64,000 nucleotides of DNA, from contig CAMUYR010000014.1 in the NCBI GenBank assembly GCA_947164965.1, positions 1 to 64,000 of the forward strand, given 5' to 3'. Positions within the stretch are counted from its first letter, which is position 1. Every line of letters begins with the position of its first letter. The notes beneath the pieces were generated by a model. It ran no database searches, had not been told where the DNA came from, and saw nothing but the letters and a program-made list of their open reading frames with translations. The stretch is from an uncultured Prevotella sp. (GTDB taxonomy: Bacteria > Bacteroidota > Bacteroidia > Bacteroidales > Bacteroidaceae). Position numbers and translations under genes: made by a program. This document shows positions 1 to 9,613 of this stretch, piece after piece.

Positions 1-33
1 AACAATGGTGATGAGCCAGGCGAAGGCGATTAA
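1..33 (+). CDS. 3' end of an HU-like DNA-binding protein gene (5' part outside window)
   Basis: Bases 1-33 translate NNGDEPGEGD*, identical to the C-terminus of the HU-like protein at 45200-45784 (-); the similarity continues past the stop (taagtctaattgacaattga). Confidence 0.7.
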   Translation, partial: NNGDEPGEGD

Positions 34-129
34 GTCTAATTGACAATTGATAATTCTTTGACCTAAAGGTACAAAGCGACCAGAGGTCGAGCGGACAATT
101 GACAATTAGGAATGAAAATGAAGAGTGTG

Positions 130-164
130 AAAGGAGGCTCGGGCATGGTGCTCGGGCCTCCTTT
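130..164. terminator. Hairpin between convergent genes, probable bidirectional terminator
   Basis: AAAGGAGGC ... GCCTCCTTT, 9-bp perfect arms. Confidence 0.55.
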
Positions 165-172
165 GGGGTATG

Positions 173-948
173 TTAGTTTCCAGTTATGCGGATGCACATC
201 ATCGTCAAATCGTCGTTGGGCTCGGCGCCGTTACGGTGTCGGCTTACTTCTTCCGCCAATGTCTCAATCACCTGACGGGCAGAGTCGAAGTGGGTGTTGC
301 GAAGGATGTCAATCAGACGGTCGTCGCCAAACTGCTCCTGCTGACGGTTCTCGGCCTCGTTTAGACCGTCGGTATAGATAAAGAGCGGACGGCCTTTGAT
401 GGTGTCTATCCCTTCACCTTCGTACTCCAGTTCTGGCCAGAGCCCGATGGGGGCGTTAGGCAGCATGTCGAGGAAATCACCATGATTCTCACCGCCTCCG
501 ATAATGGGTGGATTGTGTCCGGCGTTGCAGAAGTCGAGGTGACCTGTCGTCAGGTCCACGAGTCCTAAGAATAACGTCACGAACATACCACTCTCGTTAT
601 CCTCGCCGCTGAGGGCATCGTTCATGCGGGTACATATCTCGGCTGGCATCATGCCCTGCTTCGCCAGCGTCATGAAGAGTCGCGTGGCCTGTGCCATGAA
701 CAGCGAGGCTGGCACGCCCTTCCCGCTGACGTCGCCTAAGGCAAAGTAGAGCTTGTCGCCCTGCATCACGTAGTCATACAGGTCGCCGCCCACCTCCTTG
801 GCGGGTGTCATCGAGGCATACCAGTGGTCCACCGTTCTGGCAAGCCACGATGTTTAGCAACAATGCCAGCAGCACCGTTGTAAGCAGGCTTCCGTGCAGT
901 CCGATAGCCGTCCGGGCCGAATATGATTTCATTGTTTGAATCTTCATT
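173..948 (-). pseudogene. SpoIIE/PP2C-type serine phosphatase, probably internally deleted and frameshifted
   Basis: Intact C-terminal PP2C/SpoIIE domain (SMTPAKEVGGDLYDYV...GDVSGKGVPASLFMA...NAGHNPP) with no good ATG start; directly upstream a signal/TM N-terminus MKIQTMKSYSARTAIGLHGSLLTTVLLALLLNIVAC is in a different frame. Confidence 0.6.
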
Positions 949-959
949 TTATTCTCATT

Positions 960-1376
960 TTAATTCGACTGCAAATTCGCAGGAACAGCAATGTTTTTCC
1001 TGTATCCCATGCCTGTGACATGGCAGATTAAAATATTGTCCTGATTCGTGACACGAACTTCAACGGAAGGAATCTTGTGGTGATCAGCCACGAAGAAGGC
1101 TTCAGCCCGTAGAACATCGCCTTCGTGCGCGCTGGCTATGAACATGATGCTGTTGGAAATGCCGAAGGTGAGTTGTCCATTGCTGTTCATCAGTGCAGCT
1201 ATGGCCAGGTCGGCCAGTGTGAAGAGGGCTCCACCCTGGCACACATTGCCACCATTCAGGTGTGTTTCAGTAACGGTCATTTCAGCCACGGCATGTTGTT
1301 TGTCTGCCTCTGTGATTCTGCAGCCTGCATTTGCTGCGAAGCGGTCGTTTCGATTCAGTATTTCTTTGATGTCCAT
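960..1376 (-). CDS. PaaI-like hotdog-fold thioesterase
   Basis: 138 aa; NGGNVCQGGALFTLADLAIAALMN hotdog signature. Confidence 0.8.
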   Translation of the reverse strand: MDIKEILNRNDRFAANAGCRITEADKQHAVAEMTVTETHLNGGNVCQGGALFTLADLAIAALMNSNGQLTFGISNSIMFIASAHEGDVLRAEAFFVADHHKIPSVEVRVTNQDNILICHVTGMGYRKNIAVPANLQSN

Positions 1377-1392
1377 ATTTTACGAAATATTT

Positions 1393-1761
1393 TTAGTCTG
1401 ATTCCTTATTTCGTCGATGCAAAAAGATGAGTATAATGCCGATAATCAAAGGAACAGCGCCGATAATAATCCCTACTCCGCCAGCAGCCAGACCGAATAT
1501 AGCGGCAAAACCGCCCTGACGAATATATGGACGTGGTATCTCAGCAATAAGAGAATCACGTAATGACTCATCTTGTATGCTGTCCAAAACTGCCACCTGG
1601 TGGTTATATTCTTCAACCCATGCTTCGTGTTTATGTCCGGCATCTATGTCTGCAACCACCATCACAACAGCAACAAATATAGATAACGCCAGGATAAACC
1701 CACCCAGCACCACAAGCAAACAGCCACATCCACCTTTATACGATTTCTTTTGATTCATCAA
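1393..1761 (-). CDS. Small membrane protein, hypothetical
   Basis: 122 aa, two hydrophobic segments. Confidence 0.6.
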   Translation of the reverse strand: MMNQKKSYKGGCGCLLVVLGGFILALSIFVAVVMVVADIDAGHKHEAWVEEYNHQVAVLDSIQDESLRDSLIAEIPRPYIRQGGFAAIFGLAAGGVGIIIGAVPLIIGIILIFLHRRNKESD

Positions 1762-1775
1762 TTTTCTTATGAATA

Positions 1776-3206
1776 TTACTTCAGCTCATTGACAATGATT
1801 TCTGCCATTCGCTGAGCACCTTTTGTGTCAGGATGAATGCCATCGTCCAGCATTTTGTCGCCATCGTTGGCGTAAAGCGTATGCAGGTCGATGACGTGAA
1901 GTCCATACTTCTTGGCAACGGCCTGCTGAATAGGAATAATCTTATTGGTGATCACTTCGTCGCTGATGTTCCACGTCGGCTTAAAAGCGGGAATGGGCGT
2001 GCAGAGGAATATCTCAGGTTTGGCGTCGATTCTCACCTTGGCCTTCTTACCCTTATTGAGCTGTGCCAAATCAGGACGGAGGGTGAGAATCATCTGTTCG
2101 AGATCCTTCTGGAAATCGCTGCCGTACTGCCAGTTCTCGGGCTTCGAATCGTTGGTGCCCAGCTTGATGATGACGATATCAGGACGGAAAGCCAGAGCAT
2201 CCTGCCAAGCCATCTCGTTCATATAAGGATAGTCGCCCTTGTTCAACATGGTGCGAGAGCTGACACCAAAGTTCTTGACCCAAAAATCGTTGCCTAACAG
2301 TCGCTGAAGACAGGCGGGATAACCATATTTGGCCTTCATGTCAATACCATAGCCCTCGGTAATACTATTACCGATACAAGCAACGCGGACGGCATTGGGT
2401 TTAGGCGTGCTGAGAGACTGCAGCCAGGCGGAGATATCGGCCAGCATCTGATGGTGATACTTGAACCAAGGACCAAAGCCGAAGCCATGATCGCCTGAAG
2501 GATAGACGTACATGGTGCAATCGTTGCCTGCCTGACGCATGGCGGAATAATAGGTAAGCGCATTGGTGACGGGCGGGACCAGACGGTCGTCGTTGGCGGT
2601 GATGATCAGGGCTGGCGGTGTGAGATGGCAGCGCACCTGGCGGTTTGTCGAGAAGTCGTTGACCAGTTTGGGGTCTTTATGCCCCTCTTCGCCCAGGAAA
2701 TTGATGCACGACCATTTGTGTGACACGCGCTCGTCCATGCTGATGACGGGATAAAACAGAATGCTGAAATCAGGACGCACATCGAAAGCGGAACGGGTAG
2801 AGATGACTGATGCCAGATGGCCACCAGCCGAAAATCCCATGATACCTACATCGTGCGGATTGATACCCCACGCAACTGCCGAATCGCGAACGATACGAAT
2901 GCCCTGTTCGACATCGCCGATAGGCTTGGTACGATCGCCCTCGGGCAAGCGGTAGTTGACTACAAAGTAGGCAATACCCTGCTGATTCATCCATTTCGAC
3001 GCCATCGTACCCTCATGGTTGTTCGACAATACGGAATAGCCACCTCCAGGCACGCCGACAATCGCTCTGCCAGAGGGTTTCTCGGGCAGATAGCACACCA
3101 TGTGCGACTTGCCATCGGGTGTCAGGTTCAACTTGAATTCTCTCGCTGTCTGTGCCTGAGCTACCAATGCGGTGAGCAACAGGCCGAAAGTCATCAACTT
3201 CTTCAT
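1776..3206 (-). CDS. Secreted two-domain esterase: alpha/beta hydrolase + SGNH/GDSL hydrolase
   Basis: Signal peptide; GFSAGGH nucleophile elbow, then GNSITEGYG ... KLGTNDSKPENW ... DGIHPD SGNH blocks. Confidence 0.88.
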   Translation of the reverse strand: MKKLMTFGLLLTALVAQAQTAREFKLNLTPDGKSHMVCYLPEKPSGRAIVGVPGGGYSVLSNNHEGTMASKWMNQQGIAYFVVNYRLPEGDRTKPIGDVEQGIRIVRDSAVAWGINPHDVGIMGFSAGGHLASVISTRSAFDVRPDFSILFYPVISMDERVSHKWSCINFLGEEGHKDPKLVNDFSTNRQVRCHLTPPALIITANDDRLVPPVTNALTYYSAMRQAGNDCTMYVYPSGDHGFGFGPWFKYHHQMLADISAWLQSLSTPKPNAVRVACIGNSITEGYGIDMKAKYGYPACLQRLLGNDFWVKNFGVSSRTMLNKGDYPYMNEMAWQDALAFRPDIVIIKLGTNDSKPENWQYGSDFQKDLEQMILTLRPDLAQLNKGKKAKVRIDAKPEIFLCTPIPAFKPTWNISDEVITNKIIPIQQAVAKKYGLHVIDLHTLYANDGDKMLDDGIHPDTKGAQRMAEIIVNELK

Positions 3207-3277
3207 GATGTTATCAGTTTATGTCATTATTTATCAAAAATATGCTGCAAATATAGCGATTATTGCCGAAAAAATAG

Positions 3278-3285
3278 TATTTTTG
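3278..3285 (+). promoter_or_regulatory. Bacteroidetes -7 box (TATTTTTG)
   Basis: TAnnTTTG about 55 bp upstream of the 3340 ORF. Confidence 0.45.
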
Positions 3286-3339
3286 CAGCCACAATTACGA
3301 AACTTTAGAATAATAAAACAATAAAAAGACAGAATATCA

Positions 3340-3978
3340 ATGAAAAAGATTACAACATTTAGCATTGTGATGGTCCTGATGATGGGCCTGTGTATGACGT
3401 CGTGCCTGAAGGGCAACAATAATGACGAACAGGAGAAGCAATGGCAGGAATGGGTCAACGAAGTGAACGCAGAAATTAGAGCATCGATAGGCAGCTACGG
3501 CGGAAAAATGTATCTGTGTGCAGCAAACAAGGAAAGAGAGGACTCAGTGGTGGCCAATTGGGGCATCGCCAGCGACAGCACAATGGTATTGTCGGCTGTA
3601 CCCTTGAGTTGGTTGGTAAAGAAGATGCCAGAAAACCAGAAGGCCCTACAAACGGCTATTGCCGAGAGGGGAACCAGCGATATTCTGGTGAAAACAGCCT
3701 ATAACTACAGATTCCATTCGCCACTGGATATCTATATCTATCCGCAACCCATCAAGCTCAATGTCAGCTACGAGGGAAAGGCGCATCAGGTGGAGATACA
3801 CTTCTACAACACAGAGAGCAACACCAACAGCAGAGCCCAGTATTTGCAGTACAGCGATAAGGAGTTGGTCAATCTGTGTCTGCTCAGCCTGTCGCCAGAA
3901 TCGATATATTTGGACGGACAACGGCAGCATGTGTTCCAGATGGAGTATTATATATGGTGGTACGGTAGCAAAAAATGA
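3340..3978 (+). CDS. Lipoprotein, DUF4840-like
   Basis: Lipobox MTSCLKG; family by general resemblance. Confidence 0.6.
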   Translation: MKKITTFSIVMVLMMGLCMTSCLKGNNNDEQEKQWQEWVNEVNAEIRASIGSYGGKMYLCAANKEREDSVVANWGIASDSTMVLSAVPLSWLVKKMPENQKALQTAIAERGTSDILVKTAYNYRFHSPLDIYIYPQPIKLNVSYEGKAHQVEIHFYNTESNTNSRAQYLQYSDKELVNLCLLSLSPESIYLDGQRQHVFQMEYYIWWYGSKK

Positions 3979-4556
3979 CGATGATGAAGAAACGTGCATT
4001 ATTCATATTGGCATCGATGATGTTTTCGGTAGTATGTCTGGCACAAACATCTACCAAGGAGGTAACGCTGAAAACCACGATGGGCGACATACGCATAGCG
4101 CTGTATGACGAGACACCGCTACATCGCGATAACTTTCTGAAGCTGGCCGAGGAGCACGTGTTCGACTCGTTGCTGTTCCATCGCGTCATCAAGAACTTCA
4201 TGATACAGTCTGGCGACATACACAGCAAACATGCGCTGCCAGGACAACGGCTTGGCACTGGCAGTTTCGATTATACCATCGAACCTGAATTCCGCACGCC
4301 AGACATCTATCACCGCTTTGGAACTGTGGCAATGGCCAGAGAGGGTGACAAGAAAAATCCTGAGATGCGCAGTTCTGCCACCCAGTTCTACATCGTAACG
4401 CGCCAGAACGGCACGCCTCATCTGGACGGCAAGTATACTGTGTTTGGAGAAGTGAAGGAAGGCATGGACGTGGTATGCCGCATACAAGAGATGGCGACTG
4501 ACGACTTTGACCGCCCACTGGAGGATATCAGGATACTGGAAGTTATCGTGAAATAA
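3975..4556 (+). CDS. Cyclophilin-type peptidyl-prolyl isomerase
   Basis: TTMGDIRIALYDETPLHRDNFLKLAEEHVFDSLLFHRVIKNFMIQSGD; ATGA overlap with upstream gene. Confidence 0.92.
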   Translation: MTMMKKRALFILASMMFSVVCLAQTSTKEVTLKTTMGDIRIALYDETPLHRDNFLKLAEEHVFDSLLFHRVIKNFMIQSGDIHSKHALPGQRLGTGSFDYTIEPEFRTPDIYHRFGTVAMAREGDKKNPEMRSSATQFYIVTRQNGTPHLDGKYTVFGEVKEGMDVVCRIQEMATDDFDRPLEDIRILEVIVK

Positions 4557-4595
4557 AAAAATTTGCAAGCGACTGGTAAACAGTTCTTGCAAATT
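4553..4595 (-). terminator. Intrinsic terminator of tRNA-Arg
   Basis: AATTTGCAAG/CTTGCAAATT 10-bp stem followed on the minus strand by a T run. Confidence 0.75.
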
Positions 4596-4603
4596 ACTCT
4601 CCG

Positions 4604-4677
4604 TGATCCGGTCGGGATTCGAACCCGAGACCCACAGCTTAGAAGGCTGTTGCTCTATCCAGCTGAGCTACCAGACC
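4604..4677 (-). tRNA. tRNA-Arg(TCT)
   Basis: Minus strand GGTCTGGTAGCTCAGCTGGATAGAGCAACAGCCTTCTAAGCTGTGGGTCTCGGGTTCGAATCCCGACCGGATCA; cloverleaf arms pair, anticodon TCT, CCA not encoded. Confidence 0.95.
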
Positions 4678-4759
4678 GATTAGCGGGTGCAAAGGTACAA
4701 CTTTTTTGCGAATTACCAAGCCATTATTACGAAATATTTTATTTTTTGCACGCAGAAAT

Positions 4760-5557
4760 ATGGCAATTATTGAAATTACATCGCTAAAACAACCAGGAAT
4801 TGAGGTGTTTAGCACCTTAACAGAAGCTCAACTGCGCATGGAACTGGAGCCAGAACGCGGACTATTCATCGCTGAGAGTCCGAAAGTGATACGCGTGGCC
4901 CTGGATGCCGGATGGGAGCCTACTGCCCTACTCTGCGAACGCAAACATATAGAAGGTGATGCAAGGGATATCATCGCGCGCGTGGGCGATATACCTATAT
5001 ATACTGGTAGTCGTGAACTGCTGGCACAACTGACAGGCTATACCCTGACTCGTGGCGTGCTGTGTGCCATGCGAAGGAGACAGATGCCAACCGTAGAAGA
5101 AGTAGTGAAAGAGGCGCGTCGTGTGGTTGTCATCGAATCGGTCACAGATACCACCAACATCGGAGCTATCTTCCGTTCGGCTGCGGCATTAGGCATCGAT
5201 GCAGTATTGCTGACGAGAGACACATGCGACCCGCTAAACAGACGTGCGGTGAGAGTGAGCATGGGAACGGTATTTCTGGTGCCTTGGACATGGATAGACC
5301 ACCCCACCCCTACGCTGCATCAATATGGATTCCGAACCGTAGCTATGGCGCTGACAGACAAGAGTATAGCGCTGGACGACGCACGACTGAAAGCAGAACA
5401 ACGACTGGCTGTCATCATGGGAACAGAAGGCGACGGACTACCAGAACAAACAATCAGCGAGGCCGACTACGTGGTGCGCATTCCTATGGCACACGGAGTG
5501 GACTCGCTGAATGTGGCAGCAGCGGCTGCTGTGACTTTCTGGGAACTAAGAATTTAG
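4760..5557 (+). CDS. TrmH/SpoU family RNA methyltransferase
   Basis: TDTTNIGAIFRSAAALGIDAVLL ... GTEGDGLPEQ ... IPMAHGVDSLNVAAAAAV; start revised to MAIIEITS. Confidence 0.9.
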   Translation: MAIIEITSLKQPGIEVFSTLTEAQLRMELEPERGLFIAESPKVIRVALDAGWEPTALLCERKHIEGDARDIIARVGDIPIYTGSRELLAQLTGYTLTRGVLCAMRRRQMPTVEEVVKEARRVVVIESVTDTTNIGAIFRSAAALGIDAVLLTRDTCDPLNRRAVRVSMGTVFLVPWTWIDHPTPTLHQYGFRTVAMALTDKSIALDDARLKAEQRLAVIMGTEGDGLPEQTISEADYVVRIPMAHGVDSLNVAAAAAVTFWELRI

Positions 5558-6291
5558 TCCTCGATGCCCTCGGGCTTCATGTTGGTGTACACAGTCTGTA
5601 CATCGTCGAAGTCCTCAAGTTTCTCAATCATCTTGTCGATGGTCTCGCGCTCCTCGGGAGTAACGTCCTTCAGATCATTTGGAATGCGAGTAAACTCAGC
5701 ACCCGTGACCTCGAAACCGTTCTCCTCCAGATGCTTCTGAATAGCACCAAATGAAGAAGGATCGCCATAGATGGTGATTGAGTTCTCTTCCTCATCTTCG
5801 TCGTACTCATCCTCTACACCGTAGTCAATCAGGTCGAGAATCATCTCGTCCATATCCAGACCGTCAGTCTTCTTGAAAGTAAACACACATTTGTGGTCAA
5901 ACAAGAACGACAGACTGCCCTGAGTACCCAGGTTTCCATTAAACTTATTGAACACCGAACGAACGTCACCAACGGTACGTGTGGTGTTGTCGGTCAGCGT
6001 GTCTACAAAGATAGCAACGCCGTGAGGGCCATATCCCTCGTAAGTCACTTCCTTATAATCGCTCTGGTCCTTACCCATTGCGTTCTTGATGGCACGCTCG
6101 ATATTATCCTTCGGCATGTTCTCGCGCTTGGCATTGGCGATAATAGCACGCAATGCAGGGTTCATGTCGGGCTCTGGACCGCCAGCCTTCACGGCAATGG
6201 CAATCTGCTTGCCAATCTTAGTAAACGTCTTGGCCATGTGGCCCCATCTCTTCAGTTTCGCAGCTTTGCGATATTCAAATGCTCTTCCCAT
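5554..6291 (-). CDS. YebC/PmpR (TACO1) family regulatory protein
   Basis: MGRAFEYRKAAKLKRWGHMAKTFTKIGKQIAIAVKAGGPEPDMNPALRAII. Confidence 0.93.
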   Translation of the reverse strand: MGRAFEYRKAAKLKRWGHMAKTFTKIGKQIAIAVKAGGPEPDMNPALRAIIANAKRENMPKDNIERAIKNAMGKDQSDYKEVTYEGYGPHGVAIFVDTLTDNTTRTVGDVRSVFNKFNGNLGTQGSLSFLFDHKCVFTFKKTDGLDMDEMILDLIDYGVEDEYDEDEEENSITIYGDPSSFGAIQKHLEENGFEVTGAEFTRIPNDLKDVTPEERETIDKMIEKLEDFDDVQTVYTNMKPEGIED

Positions 6292-6330
6292 ATTTTAATA
6301 TATTTATAATTGACAATTGATAATTGATAA

Positions 6331-8784
6331 TTAACGCAACTCGGCGTTTAGTTTCTGCTTCAGGTTCTGAATCAGCTTCTGCATGATGGCGTCGATCTGC
6401 TTGTCACCCATCGTCTTCTCTGCATCTTGCAGTATAAAGTTAACAGCATACGATTTCTTGCCGGCAGGCAGCTTGTCGCCCTCGTAAACATCGAACAACT
6501 CGACTTTCTTCAGGAACTTCTTCTCAGTCTGACGGGCAATATCCTCAATCTGCTGGAACTCAACGCTCTTGTCGATAAGCAGAGCAAGGTCTCGGCTGAC
6601 AGAGGGGAACTTAGGAATCTCCGTAAATTCAACCTTCTGCTTGCGAATCACCTTCATCAGGGCTGTCCAGTTCAGTTCGGCGTAATACACAGGGGTATCA
6701 ATGTCGAACTGCTTCTGCAACTTCTTCGTCAGCACACCCAGTTCGATGAGTTTCTTGCCACCACGGTTCTCGATAGTCAGACCTGCTGAGAAGATGGCAT
6801 TGTCGCTCTTTTTGCGTACCAGCATACCAGGCTGCACACCAATACGAGCCAGGATGTTGTCGACGTGGGCATCCAACTCGGCAAATGAAGTATCTTCGTT
6901 CTGGTGAGCCCATGAACCCTCAACACGCTTACCCGTCAGCCACAAGGCCATATGGTACTGCTCCTTATAGGCCTGCATGGGATCGTCCTGGTTCTCCTTC
7001 GCAGGGTCAAAGCTATAGACATTGCCAAATTCGAAGAAACGACAGTTGGGGTTCTTACGCTTGGCATTATGCTCGATGCTCTCCAGACCGCCATACAGCA
7101 GCGTGCCACGCATGACGTTAAGGTCACTCGACAGCGGATTCATAATCTTCACCAAGTTCTGGTTCTGTGTGTCGTCGTAGTACGACGACTTACTCAACGA
7201 GTTATTCAGAATCTCGTTGAATCCAGCGCCCACCAATTGCTCTGAAACGAGGTTTGCCAACTTGTGCTTCTGGTCTTCGTCGCCCTTAATCACCAGCGAA
7301 GACTTCAACTGGGTAGGAATCTCCACATTATTATATCCATAGATGCGCAGAATATCCTCTACGACATCGCAGGGACGCTGAACATCCACACGATAAGCAG
7401 GAATCTCCAGTTTCAGGGCCTCAGGCGTCTCCTCGAGCACCTTCATCTCCAAGCTGTCGCAGATGCTCTTGATGGTCTCGACAGGAATATCTTTACCTAC
7501 CAGCGAGTGAACATAGCTGTACTCGAGGTCGACAACGGCATTCTCCATCTTCTCTGGATAGATATCCTTGATTTCCATCGACACCTTTCCACCTGCCAGT
7601 TCCTTACAGAGTTGGGCAGCATATTTCAAAGCCTCAACAGTACCATTGGGATCAATACCACGCTCGAAACGGAACGAAGAATCGGTGCTCAGACCATGAC
7701 GGCGGGCTGACTTACGAATCCATGTGGGATGGAAATAGGCACTCTCCAGAACCACATTTCTAGTGGTCTCGTAGGTACCACTACCCTTTCCACCAAACAC
7801 GCCAGCGATACACATCGGCTCTTCGGCATTGCAGATAGCCAGGTCGCGATCGCTCAGTTTATGCTCTACGCCATCCAGCGTCTGGAAAGGAGTACCCTCG
7901 GGCATTGTCTTCACCACAATCTTGTGACCCTTCACCATGTCGGCATCGAAACAATGCAAGGGCTGACCTAACGCCATCATCACATAGTTGGTGATGTCGA
8001 CGATATTATTGATAGGACGCAGACCTATGGTAGTCAGCTTATTCTTCAGCCAATCGGGCGATTCCTTCACCTCACAATCAGTCACACTGACACAAGCATA
8101 ACGCTTACAAGCCTCCTGGTTCTCAATCACTACTTCGATAGGCAGGCTGCTGTCATCGACGGCAAACGTCGATGCGCAGGGTTTGTGGGTAGCCGTCTGA
8201 TAGCCGTTCTGCTTCAGCCAGGCATACAGGTCGCGAGCCACACCCCAATGACTCAGGGCATCAGCACGGTTGGCAGTGATGTCTACCTCGATGAGCCAGT
8301 CGCTCTCCAGATGGTAATACTCAGCGGCAGGCGTACCAACAACAGCATCCTCAGGTAATACGATAATGCCGTCGTGGCTGCTGCCGATACCAATCTCGTC
8401 CTCAGCACATATCATGCCCAAAGACTCGACGCCACGCAGCTTCGATTTCTTAATCACAAACTCCTTGTCGCCATCATAGAGCACACAGCCCAAGTCGGCC
8501 ACAATCACCTTCTGACCTGCAGCCACATTTGGTGCACCACAGACAATCTGCTGTGGCTCGCCCTTACCCAAGTCAACGGTGGTAACATGTAAATGGTCTG
8601 AATCGGGGTGCATCTCGCACGTCAGCACCTTACCAACGTAAAGGCCCTTCAGACCGCCCTTAATACTTTGTACTTCTTCGAGTGCATCAACCTCAAGACC
8701 TGTCGACGTCAAAGCATCGCACACCTGCTGCGGTGTAAGGTCGAAATCAACGTACTCCTTTAGCCATTTATACGATATATTCAT
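6331..8784 (-). CDS. pheT: Phenylalanine--tRNA ligase beta subunit
   Basis: MNISYKWLKEYVDFDLTPQQV; tRNA-binding domain, B3/B4 domain and C-terminal anticodon-binding fold; start revised. Confidence 0.96.
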   Translation of the reverse strand: MNISYKWLKEYVDFDLTPQQVCDALTSTGLEVDALEEVQSIKGGLKGLYVGKVLTCEMHPDSDHLHVTTVDLGKGEPQQIVCGAPNVAAGQKVIVADLGCVLYDGDKEFVIKKSKLRGVESLGMICAEDEIGIGSSHDGIIVLPEDAVVGTPAAEYYHLESDWLIEVDITANRADALSHWGVARDLYAWLKQNGYQTATHKPCASTFAVDDSSLPIEVVIENQEACKRYACVSVTDCEVKESPDWLKNKLTTIGLRPINNIVDITNYVMMALGQPLHCFDADMVKGHKIVVKTMPEGTPFQTLDGVEHKLSDRDLAICNAEEPMCIAGVFGGKGSGTYETTRNVVLESAYFHPTWIRKSARRHGLSTDSSFRFERGIDPNGTVEALKYAAQLCKELAGGKVSMEIKDIYPEKMENAVVDLEYSYVHSLVGKDIPVETIKSICDSLEMKVLEETPEALKLEIPAYRVDVQRPCDVVEDILRIYGYNNVEIPTQLKSSLVIKGDEDQKHKLANLVSEQLVGAGFNEILNNSLSKSSYYDDTQNQNLVKIMNPLSSDLNVMRGTLLYGGLESIEHNAKRKNPNCRFFEFGNVYSFDPAKENQDDPMQAYKEQYHMALWLTGKRVEGSWAHQNEDTSFAELDAHVDNILARIGVQPGMLVRKKSDNAIFSAGLTIENRGGKKLIELGVLTKKLQKQFDIDTPVYYAELNWTALMKVIRKQKVEFTEIPKFPSVSRDLALLIDKSVEFQQIEDIARQTEKKFLKKVELFDVYEGDKLPAGKKSYAVNFILQDAEKTMGDKQIDAIMQKLIQNLKQKLNAELR

Positions 8785-8825
8785 TGCAATGATAATTAAT
8801 TTCCTAAAAATCGCGTGCAAAATTA

Positions 8826-8860
8826 CAAAAAAAAAATGGACTGACCAAACGGTCAGCCCA
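8826..8860 (-). terminator. Intrinsic terminator of the rprXY operon
   Basis: Minus strand TGGGCTGACCgtttGGTCAGTCCATTTTTTTTTT. Confidence 0.85.
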
Positions 8861-8867
8861 CTTTCTT

Positions 8868-9566
8868 TTATTCTTCCTCTGGAGTTATGAGTTTATAACC
8901 CTTTCCGTGGATGTTGATAATCTCAATTTTGGGGTCGTCTTTAAGGTGTTTACGTAACTTAGTGATGTAAACATCCATCGAGCGAGCATTGAAGTAATTA
9001 TCGTCAATCCAGATAGTTTTCAGAGCAAAATCACGCTGCAAAATCTCGTTGGCATGTGAGCAAAGCAGAGCTAACAACTCGTTCTCCTTTGTCGTCAACT
9101 TGGTTTGTTTATCACCTATAACCAACAGCTGCTTCTGTGTATCGAAGAGGAAGTCGCCAATATGATAGACAGAACTCTCCTTGTTCTTCTTACCACGAAC
9201 TCGACGCAGAATAGCCTCTACACGGAAAACCAATTCCTCCATAGAGAAAGGCTTAGTGATGTAGTCGTCGGCGCCAATCTTGAAGCCCTCAAGAATATCC
9301 TCCTTCAGAGTCTTAGCAGTCAGGAAGATAATGGGAATGTCGGCATTAGCCTGACGAATTTCCTGTGCCAAAGTGAATCCATCCTTTTTAGGCATCATCA
9401 CGTCAAGCACGCAGATATCAAACTTGGTTTTGAGAAAAGCCTTGTAACCGGCCTCACCATCGGGGCAGAGCTCTGCCTGATAGCCTTTGGCTGCCAAATA
9501 CTCACGCAACAGCATTCCGAGGTTCTCGTCGTCTTCACAAAGAAGAATTTTCAGTTTTTCGTCCAT
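8868..9566 (-). CDS. rprY: OmpR-family response regulator, RprY-like
   Basis: Receiver domain (CEDDENLG, DVMMPKKDG, LTAK) plus winged helix; next to an RprX-like kinase. Confidence 0.82.
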   Translation of the reverse strand: MDEKLKILLCEDDENLGMLLREYLAAKGYQAELCPDGEAGYKAFLKTKFDICVLDVMMPKKDGFTLAQEIRQANADIPIIFLTAKTLKEDILEGFKIGADDYITKPFSMEELVFRVEAILRRVRGKKNKESSVYHIGDFLFDTQKQLLVIGDKQTKLTTKENELLALLCSHANEILQRDFALKTIWIDDNYFNARSMDVYITKLRKHLKDDPKIEIINIHGKGYKLITPEEE

Positions 9567-9613
9567 AACCTTAAATCATTTTAAATTTGACATTATTTTA
9601 ATAACTATTTATT

